Below, piece by piece: positions 16,032 through 23,301 of a DNA stretch of 50,611 nt. Source of the DNA: Burkholderia guangdongensis (GTDB lineage Bacteria; Pseudomonadota; Gammaproteobacteria; Burkholderiales; Burkholderiaceae); the NCBI RefSeq assembly GCF_013403875.1, contig NZ_JACBNX010000030.1, positions 1 through 50,611 on the forward strand. Reading direction: 5' to 3'. Within the stretch, counting starts at the first letter, position 1. Each line of letters opens with the position of its first letter. Made by a program: the position numbers and the translations under genes. The notes beneath the pieces are model-generated. The model had not been told where the DNA came from. It made no database searches and saw only the letters and a program-made list of their open reading frames with translations.

Positions 16032-16982
16032 TCAGGCGTCCGCCGTGTGTGGCGAAGAAATGGTGACGGATTCGACCGGCGCGTCGAGGCCGAGCAGCGC
16101 CGACGCGAGCGCGCGCAACTGGCGGCCGTCGCTCGTCGAGCATAAGCGCGGCGGCGCGGCGGGGCCGGGCGCGCGCAGTCCGCTCGCGTCGAGCACGCGC
16201 GAGAGCTGGCGCGCGATCGCGTCGCTCGTGTCGACGATCGCGAGCCGATCGCCGACGAGCTCGCGGATCGCCGCCGCGAAGAACGGGTAGTGGGTGCAGC
16301 CGAGCACGAGCGTGTCGGCGCCCGCGTCGAGCATCGGTTCGAGATAGCGCGTGAGTAGCGCGCGCAGCGCGGCGGAGCCGGTGTCGCCGCTTTCGACCGC
16401 TTCGACGAGTCCGTGCCCGGGCTGGCAGACGAAGCGGCAGTCGTCGCCGTAGCGGTCGAGCAGCGACTGGAAGCGCGCGCTCGCGAGCGTCGCTTGTGTC
16501 GCGAGCACGCCGATCGCGCGGCTCGCCGACTGCTGGACCGCCGGCTTGATCCCCGGCTCGACGCCGACGAGCGGAATCGCGAGCCGCTCGCGGACGACCG
16601 CGATCGACTGCGCGGTCGCGGTGTTGCACGCGACGACGAGCGCCTTCGCGCCCCGTTGCGCGAGCCACTCGCCGATCGCGAGCGTGCGTTCGGTGATGAA
16701 CGCCTGGTCGCGCGGGCCGTATGGCGCGTGGCGCGAATCGGCGACGTAGACAAACGATTCGTCGGGCAGATGCGCGCGCACGGCGCGCAGCACCGACAGC
16801 CCGCCGAGCCCCGAATCGAAGATGCCGATCGGCGCGGCCGGCTTAGGTGCGGCCGGCTCAGGTGCGACCGGCTTAGGCGCGGCCGGCTCAGGTGCGGCCG
16901 GCATAGGCGTGGCCGCCTCCGGCGCGCCCGGCGTGGGCGCGTCCGTGCCAGGCGCGGCGCCGGGCGCGAGCGGAAGCGGCAT
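16032..16982 (-). CDS. murI: Glutamate racemase with a repeat-built N-terminal extension
   Basis: A 316-residue MurI, which interconverts L- and D-glutamate for peptidoglycan. The catalytic domain starts at residue 51 (PIGIFDSGLGGLSVLRAV). The two catalytic cysteines are Cys119 (VVACNTATA) and Cys229 (VLGCTHYPF). Residues 1-50 are a Pro/Ala-rich tail made of PAAPEPAAPKP-like units, encoded by a 15-bp tandem repeat and absent from typical family members. A later start is not available without losing FDSGLGG. GTG codons could exist in the repeat region, so the true length of the tail is uncertain. Confidence 0.93.
   Translation of the reverse strand: MPLPLAPGAAPGTDAPTPGAPEAATPMPAAPEPAAPKPVAPEPAAPKPAAPIGIFDSGLGGLSVLRAVRAHLPDESFVYVADSRHAPYGPRDQAFITERTLAIGEWLAQRGAKALVVACNTATAQSIAVVRERLAIPLVGVEPGIKPAVQQSASRAIGVLATQATLASARFQSLLDRYGDDCRFVCQPGHGLVEAVESGDTGSAALRALLTRYLEPMLDAGADTLVLGCTHYPFFAAAIRELVGDRLAIVDTSDAIARQLSRVLDASGLRAPGPAAPPRLCSTSDGRQLRALASALLGLDAPVESVTISSPHTADA
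16831..16965 (-). repeat. 15-bp minisatellite inside murI, about nine units
   Basis: Consensus GGYGCGGCCGGCTYA on the plus strand, units from 16831, 16846, 16861, 16876 and 16891 nearly identical, followed by four degenerate units to 16965. The period keeps the reading frame and encodes AAPEP/AAPKP on the minus strand. Confidence 0.85.
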
Positions 16983-17027
16983 CGTCGTGCGGGGATTCGG
17001 GCGAACGGCGGATCGACGACGGCGGCG

Positions 17028-17504
17028 TTACTCGGCCGAGCCCATCATCGATTGCAGATAGTTCTGGATGCCGACCTTGCCGATCAGGTCGAGCTGCGTT
17101 TCGAGCCAGTCGATGTGCTCTTCGGTGTCGTCGAGGATCGTCTCGAAGATCTCGCGCGACACGTAGTCGCGCACCGACTCGCAGTACGCGATCGCTTCCT
17201 TGCAGGTCGCCTGCGAGCCCTGTTCGAGCTTCAGGTCGCACTTCAGGATTTCCTCGGTTTCCTCACCGACGAGCAGCTTGTGCAGATCCTGCAGGTTCGG
17301 CAGGCCGTCGAGCATGAACACGCGCTCGATCAGCAGATCGGCGTGCTTCATCTCGCCGATCGATTCGTCGTACTCGTGCTTGCCGAGCTTGGCGAGCCCC
17401 CAGTGCTTGTACATGCGGGCATGCAGGAAGTATTGGTTGATCGCGGTCAGCTCGTTCTTCAGCTGCGCGTTCAGATATTCGATGACTTTCTTGTCGCCTT
17501 GCAT
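17028..17504 (-). CDS. bfr: Bacterioferritin
   Basis: A 158-residue haem-containing ferritin that stores iron as a 24-mer. The ferroxidase ligands Glu18, Glu51, His54, Glu94 and His130 and the haem ligand Met52 are all at their expected positions. Ungapped alignment to the E. coli protein as I recall it puts Thr127 where the sixth ligand Glu127 belongs, with Glu128 and Glu129 beside it. The frame is open upstream to 17618, but the ATG at 17504 follows GAAGGAAC and starts MQGDKKVIEYLN as the family does. Its partner bfd lies 1.1 kb away, beyond murI. Confidence 0.95.
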   Translation of the reverse strand: MQGDKKVIEYLNAQLKNELTAINQYFLHARMYKHWGLAKLGKHEYDESIGEMKHADLLIERVFMLDGLPNLQDLHKLLVGEETEEILKCDLKLEQGSQATCKEAIAYCESVRDYVSREIFETILDDTEEHIDWLETQLDLIGKVGIQNYLQSMMGSAE

Positions 17505-17617
17505 GGCTGTTCCTTCTTCAATGGGGCTGCAGATTCCGAACGATAAACGCACGGGCCGGAATTGCCAAGTTTCGCGCCGACGCGGCGCCCGGGGCGCCGC
17601 CGCGCGCGCCGGAAGCA

Positions 17618-17643
17618 AAAAGGCCGGATTCGCACCCGGCCTT
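17618..17643 (-). terminator. Terminator of fumA
   Basis: AAGGCCGG / CCGGCCTT stem with an 8-base loop; on the minus strand it is followed by TTTTTGC. Confidence 0.8.
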
Positions 17644-17685
17644 CCAGGATCGCGCGAGCGCGCGCGAATTTACGTGAACGCGCGA

Positions 17686-19209
17686 TCAGGCCGCGGCGAC
17701 CGGGATCTTGCCGATCTTCGCCTGCCACTCCTTCGGGCCCGTCTGGTGCACCGACGTGCCCGACGAATCGACCGCGACCGTGACCGGCATGTCCTTCACG
17801 TCGAACTCGTAGATCGCTTCCATCCCGAGATCCTCGAACGCGAGCACCTTCGCGCCGCGGATCGCCTTCGACACCAGGTACGCGGCGCCGCCGACCGCCA
17901 TCAGGTACGCCGCCTTGTGCTTGCGGATCGCGTCGATCGCGACCGGGCCGCGCTCCGCCTTGCCGATCATCGAGATCAGGCCCGTCTGCGCGAGCATCGT
18001 CTCGGTGAACTTGTCCATCCGCGTCGCGGTCGTCGGGCCGGCCGGGCCGACCACTTCGTCACGCACCGGATCGACCGGGCCGACGTAGTAGATCACGCGG
18101 TTCGTGAAGTCGACCGGCAGCTTTTCGCCCTTCGCGAGCATGTCGGCGATCCGCTTGTGCGCGGCGTCGCGGCCCGTCAGCATCTTGCCCGACAGCAGCA
18201 GCGTCTGGCCCGGCGCCCAGCTCGCGACTTCTTCCGGCGTCAGCGTGTTCAGGTCGACGCGCTTGCTCGTTTCCGTGTTCGGCTCCCACTGGACCTTCGG
18301 CCATGCGTCCAGCGACGGCGCCTCGAGCTTCGCGATACCCGAGCCGTCGAGCGTGAAGTGCGCGTGGCGCGTCGCCGCGCAGTTCGGGATGATCGCGATC
18401 GGCTTGCTCGCCGCGTGCGTCGGCGCGGCCATGATCTTCACGTCGAGCACGGTCGCGAGGCCGCCCAGGCCCTGCGCGCCGATGCCGAGCGCGTTGACCT
18501 TTTCGTACAGCTCGACGCGCAGCTCCTCGACCCAGTCCTGCGGGCCGCGCGCGATGATGTCCTGGATGTCGATCGGATCCATCAGCGATTCCTTCGCCAT
18601 CACCATCGCCTTCTCGGCGGTGCCGCCGATGCCGATCCCGAGCATCCCCGGCGGGCACCAGCCGGCGCCCATCGTCGGCACGGTCTTGAGGATCCAGTCG
18701 ACGATCGAATCCGACGGGTTCAGCATCGCGAACTTCGACTTGTTCTCCGAGCCGCCGCCCTTCGCGGCGACCTGCACGTCGACGGTGTCGCCCGGCCCGA
18801 TCTCGTAGTGGATCACGGCCGGCGTGTTGTCCTTCGTGTTCTTGCGCGCGCCTTCCGGCGGATTCACGATCGATGCGCGCAGCACGTTGTCCGGATGCGT
18901 GTAGCCGCGGCGCACGCCTTCGTTGATCATGTCGGTCACGCTCATCGTCGCGCCGTCCCAGCGCACGTCCATCCCGACCTTCACGAACACCGTGACGATG
19001 CCGGTGTCCTGGCAGATCGGCCGCCGGCCTTCCGCGCACATGCGGCTGTTCGTCAGGATCTGCGCGATCGCGTCCTTCGCGGCCGGGCTCTGTTCGAGCG
19101 CGTACGCGCGGCCGAGCGCCTGGATGTAGTCGAGCGGATGGTAGTAGCTGATGTACTGCAGCGAATCCGCGATGCTCTGGATCAGGTCTTCCTGTTTGAT
19201 GACGGTCAT
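17686..19209 (-). CDS. fumA: Class I fumarate hydratase
   Basis: A 507-residue iron-sulphur fumarase converting fumarate to malate in the TCA cycle. The N-terminal alpha domain carries the three [4Fe-4S] cysteines: Cys66 (RPICQDTG), Cys185 (GWCPPGMLG) and Cys277 (IPNCAATRH). The C-terminal beta domain (about 325-507) includes LLLSGKMLTGRDAAHKR and the GPTTATRMDKF motif. The length fits the class I family. It needs iron and is oxygen-sensitive, of interest beside bfr and the Fur-regulated operons. The terminator follows the stop by about 45 bases. Confidence 0.95.
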   Translation of the reverse strand: MTVIKQEDLIQSIADSLQYISYYHPLDYIQALGRAYALEQSPAAKDAIAQILTNSRMCAEGRRPICQDTGIVTVFVKVGMDVRWDGATMSVTDMINEGVRRGYTHPDNVLRASIVNPPEGARKNTKDNTPAVIHYEIGPGDTVDVQVAAKGGGSENKSKFAMLNPSDSIVDWILKTVPTMGAGWCPPGMLGIGIGGTAEKAMVMAKESLMDPIDIQDIIARGPQDWVEELRVELYEKVNALGIGAQGLGGLATVLDVKIMAAPTHAASKPIAIIPNCAATRHAHFTLDGSGIAKLEAPSLDAWPKVQWEPNTETSKRVDLNTLTPEEVASWAPGQTLLLSGKMLTGRDAAHKRIADMLAKGEKLPVDFTNRVIYYVGPVDPVRDEVVGPAGPTTATRMDKFTETMLAQTGLISMIGKAERGPVAIDAIRKHKAAYLMAVGGAAYLVSKAIRGAKVLAFEDLGMEAIYEFDVKDMPVTVAVDSSGTSVHQTGPKEWQAKIGKIPVAAA

Positions 19210-19592
19210 GGCTGAGACTCTGTGGGGACAGTGGGGAATGAACTCCGGCGGGTCACGCCGGCGTGCGGGACGCTTGGGCCGGCGCCTGCGTCTCGTGGAA
19301 ATGCTCGGGGTGCGTGTGCGTCGAATCGACCCGGATAGTGCGGCGCCTGCAGCCAGCGGTTCATGACGATCGGCGACGGAAGCGGACGCATCGGGCGGCC
19401 GGGGCGGCCGGCGCGGGCGTGCGGATCGGGCGGCAAATCGGTCGATGAAACGGACATGATGGCGGGCGGGCGCGGGCGGATATCGGGATAGGGCGGGATC
19501 GAGCAGGAAAGCGCGTTATTGTAACGCGTCGGCCGCCGCGCCGCGCCGCGCCCGGGAGCGCGTGAGGGCCGGATTGGCGCGATGCGGCCTGC
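19210..19592. other. Gap between fumA and EamA transporter gene
   Basis: About 380 bases upstream of fumA and downstream of the EamA gene. Frames here are short Arg/Pro-rich shadows. GC-rich direct repeats (GGGCGGCCGGGGCGGCCGG near 19390) are present. No gene or RNA is recognisable; it presumably holds the fumA promoter. Confidence 0.5.
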
Positions 19593-20513
19593 TTATCGCG
19601 ATGCGGCCGGCTCGCTTTTCGCGTGCACGCTTGCGAGCACGATGCCCGTGACGACGCATGCGAGCGCGACGCCGTGCGCGAGCGTCGGGCGCTCGCCGAG
19701 GAACACGATCCCGTACGCCGCGGCGGCGATCGGCAGCACCGCGCTGAACACGCCGGCGAGGCTGCCCGGCACATGGCGGATCCCCTTCATCCACAGCACG
19801 AACGAGAAGATGCTCGCCGACAGCCCGTACCAGACGACGAGCGCCCAGACGCCCGCCGGCACGCTCGCGTAATCGAAGCGCCACAGCGCGCTCGCGCCGA
19901 GCGGCAGCATCAGCAGCAGGCCGAACAGATGCGTGTACGCGCAGATGTCGATCGGCGCGAGCGTCTGCGTGAGGCGGCGCGACAGGATCACGTAGATCGA
20001 TTCGCAGCAGACCGCGCCGAGGATCATCAGGTTGCCGGCCAGCGAGCCCGGCGCGGCGGCGTGCGCCGCTGCGCCGCCGTTCGCGAGATTGATCGTGACG
20101 ACGCCCGCGATGGCGAGCGCGATCGACAGCAGCGCACGGCCGTTCGGTTTTTCACCGAGGATCAGCCACGCGAACAGCGCGACGGTCGCCGGGATCGTGC
20201 TCGTGATCACGCCGGCCGCGACCGCGCTCGTGTGCTGCACGCCGTTCAGCATCAGCAGCGTGAACATGAACGTGCCGAAAAACGCCTGCAGGAACAGGTT
20301 CAGCCATTCGCCGCGCTTGACCGAGCGGAACTTGACCGGACTGAATAGCGGCCACAGCACCGCGATCGCGACGACGAAGCGCAGCGTCGCGAGGATCGCG
20401 ACGGGCATGAAGGCGACGATCGATTTGCCGATGCCGACGTTGCTGCCGACGAGCAGCATCGACACGACGAGGTACAGAGCGTAACGATTAACGCGGGGAA
20501 CGTAACGATTCAA
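19593..20513 (-). CDS. EamA/DMT-family transporter
   Basis: A 306-residue inner-membrane protein of the drug/metabolite transporter superfamily. It has ten hydrophobic helices in two EamA repeats (about residues 10-140 and 155-295). LRFVVAIAVLWPL in the first half and NGVQHTSAVAAGVITSTIPATVALFAWLILGEKPNG at the end of the first repeat are typical. Substrate is unknown; relatives export amino acids or metabolites. It is divergent from acs, with a 14-bp tandem repeat and a strong hairpin between them. Confidence 0.87.
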   Translation of the reverse strand: MNRYVPRVNRYALYLVVSMLLVGSNVGIGKSIVAFMPVAILATLRFVVAIAVLWPLFSPVKFRSVKRGEWLNLFLQAFFGTFMFTLLMLNGVQHTSAVAAGVITSTIPATVALFAWLILGEKPNGRALLSIALAIAGVVTINLANGGAAAHAAAPGSLAGNLMILGAVCCESIYVILSRRLTQTLAPIDICAYTHLFGLLLMLPLGASALWRFDYASVPAGVWALVVWYGLSASIFSFVLWMKGIRHVPGSLAGVFSAVLPIAAAAYGIVFLGERPTLAHGVALACVVTGIVLASVHAKSEPAASR

Positions 20514-20576
20514 GCTGGAATCCGTGAGGCGAGTTCAGTTACGATTGTAGGGTCGCGATCGTAACAGCGTAAAGGC

Positions 20577-20632
20577 AATGTAAAGCGGGCAATGTAAAGC
20601 GGGCAATGTAAAGCGGGCAACGTAAAGCGGAC
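20577..20632. repeat. 14-bp tandem repeat, four units
   Basis: AATGTAAAGCGGGC three times exactly (from 20577, 20591 and 20605), then AACGTAAAGCGGAC. A partial unit precedes them. It lies in the divergent intergenic region 64 bases upstream of the EamA gene start. Confidence 0.9.
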
Positions 20633-20637
20633 GGCAT

Positions 20638-20674
20638 GAAGCGGCGAGCGCCGGCGTGCTACCGGCGCCGCTTC
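20638..20674. promoter_or_regulatory. Long hairpin in the acs upstream region
   Basis: GAAGCGG (20638-20644) pairs with CCGCTTC (20668-20674) and CGCCGG (20649-20654) with CCGGCG (20662-20667), with a bulge on one side and a 7-base loop. There is no T tract in either direction, so it is not a simple terminator. It may insulate the divergent genes. Confidence 0.45.
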
Positions 20675-20887
20675 GTCGATCACGTAAGTGACGGGTAAGC
20701 TGCAACGCTTATCTTGATAGCTGTCGCGTCGCAGTTCACCGCCTCGTCCGGTGGTGCGACGCAGCATCGCGCGCCGCACCGCTGGGCGCGCGGGTGAAGG
20801 AGACACGGCGCGCGCGCGCCGCGAGGAGCCGGCAGCGCACGATCGCGCCGGCCATGCAGAGGATTCATGTTCACCAAGGGGTAGTCG

Positions 20888-22870
20888 ATGTCAGCGATCG
20901 AATCGGTTCTTCACGAAAACCGCCAGTTTGCACCGCCCGCGGCGTTGCAGCAGGCCGCCAATGTTTCCGGAATGGATGCCTATCGTGCGCTCTTCGCCGA
21001 AGCGGAGCGCGATTTCGAAGGCTTCTGGGCGCGTCTTGCCCGCGAAAACCTCGAATGGCGCAAGCCATTCACCCAGGTCCTCGACGAATCGAACGCGCCG
21101 TTCGCGAAATGGTTCGACGACGGCGAGCTCAATGCGTCGTACAACTGCCTCGACCGTCACGTCGCCGCCGGCAACGGCGAGCGCGTCGCGGTCATCTTCG
21201 AGGCCGACGACGGCGCCGTCACCCGCGTCACCTACGCCGATCTGCTCGCCCGCGTGTCCCGCTTCGCGAACGCGCTGCAAAAGCGCGGCATCCGCCGTGG
21301 CGACCGCGTCGTCATCTACATGCCGATGTCGATCGAAGGCATCGTCGCGATGCAGGCCTGCGCGCGCATCGGCGCAACGCACTCCGTCGTGTTCGGCGGC
21401 TTCTCCGCGAAGTCGCTCAACGAACGTCTCGTCGACGTCGGCGCGTGCGCGCTCGTCACCGCCGACGAGCAGATGCGCGGCGGCAAGGCGCTGCCGCTGA
21501 AGAACATCGCCGACGAGGCGCTCGCGATGGGCGGCTGCGACGCGGTGAAGAGCGTGATCGTCTATCAGCGCACCGGCGGCAAGGTCAACTGGGATGCGGG
21601 CCGCGATCTGTGGATGCACGAGCTGACGGCCAACGAGCCCGTCACGCACGAGCCCGAGTGGGTCGGCGCCGAGCATCCGCTGTTCGTGCTGTACACGTCC
21701 GGCTCGACCGGCAAGCCGAAGGGCGTGCAGCACAGCACCGGCGGCTATCTGCTGTGGGCCGCGCAGACGATGAAGTGGACCTTCGACTGGAAGCCCACCG
21801 ACGTGTTCTGGTGCACGGCCGACATCGGCTGGGTCACCGGCCATACGTACATCACGTACGGCCCGCTCGCGTGCGGCGCGACGCAGGTCGTGTTCGAGGG
21901 CGTGCCGACCTATCCCGATGCCGGCCGCTTCTGGAAGATGATCGCCGATCACAAGGTCACCGTGTTCTATACCGCGCCGACCGCGATCCGCTCGCTGATC
22001 AAGGCGGCCGAGGCCGACGAGAAGGTGCATCCGAAGAGCTACGACCTGTCGAGCCTGCGGATTCTCGGCACCGTCGGCGAGCCGATCAATCCGGAAGCGT
22101 GGATGTGGTATCACCGCAACGTTGGCGGCGAGCGTTGCCCGATCGTCGACACGTGGTGGCAGACCGAGACCGGCGGCCACATGCTCACGCCGCTGCCGGG
22201 CGCGACGCCGACCGTGCCGGGTTCGTGCACACTGCCGTTGCCGGGGATCATGGCGGCGGTCGTCGACGAGACCGGGCAGGACGTGCCGAACGGGCAGGGC
22301 GGGATTCTGGTCGTCAAGCGCCCGTGGCCGGCGATGATCCGCACGATCTGGGGCGACCCGGAGCGCTACAAGAAGAGCTATTTCCCCGAGGAGCTCGGCG
22401 GCACGCTGTATCTGGCCGGCGACGGCACGGTGCGCGACAAGGACACCGGCTACTTCACGATCATGGGCCGGATCGACGACGTGCTGAACGTGTCGGGCCA
22501 CCGGATGGGCACGATGGAGATCGAATCGGCGCTGGTGTCGCACGAGCTGGTGGCGGAAGCGGCGGTGGTCGGGCGGCCGGACGACACGACGGGCGAGGCC
22601 GTGGTCGCGTTCGTCGTGCTGAAGCGTTCGCGCCCGGAAGGCGAGGAGGCCGCGAAGCTCGCGAAGGAGCTGCGCGACTGGGTCGGCAAGGAGATCGGGC
22701 CGATCGCGAAGCCGAAGGACATCCGCTTCGGCGACAACCTGCCGAAGACGCGCTCCGGGAAGATCATGCGCCGCCTGCTGCGCTCGCTCGCGAAGGGCGA
22801 GGCGATCACGCAGGATACGTCGACGCTCGAGAATCCCGCGATTCTCGACCAGTTGGCCGAAGTGCGCTGA
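20888..22870 (+). CDS. acs: Acetate-CoA ligase (acetyl-CoA synthetase)
   Basis: A 660-residue AMP-forming acetyl-CoA synthetase of the ANL superfamily that activates acetate to acetyl-CoA. Visible motifs are the P-loop-like YTSGSTGKPKGVQHSTGGYL (about 268-287), the core DTWWQTETGGHM, the hinge aspartate region GRIDDVLNVSGHRMG, and the C-terminal PKTRSGKIMRR with Lys625, the lysine known to be acetylated to shut the enzyme down. The full family length and both ends are present. A strong terminator follows. Confidence 0.96.
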   Translation: MSAIESVLHENRQFAPPAALQQAANVSGMDAYRALFAEAERDFEGFWARLARENLEWRKPFTQVLDESNAPFAKWFDDGELNASYNCLDRHVAAGNGERVAVIFEADDGAVTRVTYADLLARVSRFANALQKRGIRRGDRVVIYMPMSIEGIVAMQACARIGATHSVVFGGFSAKSLNERLVDVGACALVTADEQMRGGKALPLKNIADEALAMGGCDAVKSVIVYQRTGGKVNWDAGRDLWMHELTANEPVTHEPEWVGAEHPLFVLYTSGSTGKPKGVQHSTGGYLLWAAQTMKWTFDWKPTDVFWCTADIGWVTGHTYITYGPLACGATQVVFEGVPTYPDAGRFWKMIADHKVTVFYTAPTAIRSLIKAAEADEKVHPKSYDLSSLRILGTVGEPINPEAWMWYHRNVGGERCPIVDTWWQTETGGHMLTPLPGATPTVPGSCTLPLPGIMAAVVDETGQDVPNGQGGILVVKRPWPAMIRTIWGDPERYKKSYFPEELGGTLYLAGDGTVRDKDTGYFTIMGRIDDVLNVSGHRMGTMEIESALVSHELVAEAAVVGRPDDTTGEAVVAFVVLKRSRPEGEEAAKLAKELRDWVGKEIGPIAKPKDIRFGDNLPKTRSGKIMRRLLRSLAKGEAITQDTSTLENPAILDQLAEVR

Positions 22871-22900
22871 GCGGCTGAACCGCTGAACGACGTCAGGTCC

Positions 22901-22944
22901 AGCCCCTGCGCGGCAATCCCGATTGCCCGCGCAGGGGCTTTTTG
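22901..22944 (+). terminator. Terminator of acs
   Basis: AGCCCCTGCGCGG-CAATC pairs with GATTGC-CCGCGCAGGGGCT with a single bulge, then TTTTTGC. Confidence 0.92.
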
Positions 22945-22956
22945 CTAAAGAGGGGC

Positions 22957-23301
22957 ATGAACGCCTCGTCCCGAACGCCGCGCGCCGCACCGCCGCCCGT
23001 GCCGGCGCCCCTCGCCCGTGCGCACGCGCGCTACTGGCGCTTCAACGTCACGCTGATCGCGGTGCTGATGGCGATCGGCTTCGCGGTGTCGTTCGTCGTG
23101 CCGTGTTTCGCGCCCGCGCTCGCGGGCGTTCATTTCGCCGGCTTCAGCCTGCCGTTCTATGTCGGCGCGCAGGGCGCGATCCTCGTCTATCTCGTGCTGA
23201 TCGCCGTCTATATCGCGCTGATGCAGCGCGCGGACCGCGCATTGCGCCGCGAGTACGACGACTACGCCGCGCACGCGGACGGCGGCGCCGACCGATGCTG
23301 A
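22957..23301 (+). CDS. DUF4212 small membrane subunit of a solute:Na+ symporter
   Basis: A 114-residue membrane protein with two helices (about residues 31-55 and 66-88) and the family pattern ARYWRFNVTLIAVLMAIGF and YVGAQGAILVYLVLIAVYIALMQ. DUF4212 proteins are always found beside an SSS-family symporter and are thought to be its small subunit. The ATG at 22957 follows GAGGGG; the frame opens at 22942. It overlaps the symporter gene by 7 bases, so both should be translated together. The position right after acs suggests a carboxylate such as acetate as substrate. Confidence 0.88.
   Translation: MNASSRTPRAAPPPVPAPLARAHARYWRFNVTLIAVLMAIGFAVSFVVPCFAPALAGVHFAGFSLPFYVGAQGAILVYLVLIAVYIALMQRADRALRREYDDYAAHADGGADRC

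Noticed and set aside
16831..16965. CRISPR-like regular repeats
   Set aside because: Units are contiguous 15-mers with no spacers and lie inside murI. The other repeats (20577, 39041, 43960) also lack spacers, and there are no cas genes.
19206..19457. Possible 83-codon gene upstream of fumA
   Set aside because: Pro/Arg-rich composition, no ribosome binding site, and it overlaps the fumA start on the same strand.
20891..22990. Long minus-strand frame opposite acs
   Set aside because: Mirror of the acs gene with Arg/His-rich low-complexity content and no recognisable domain.
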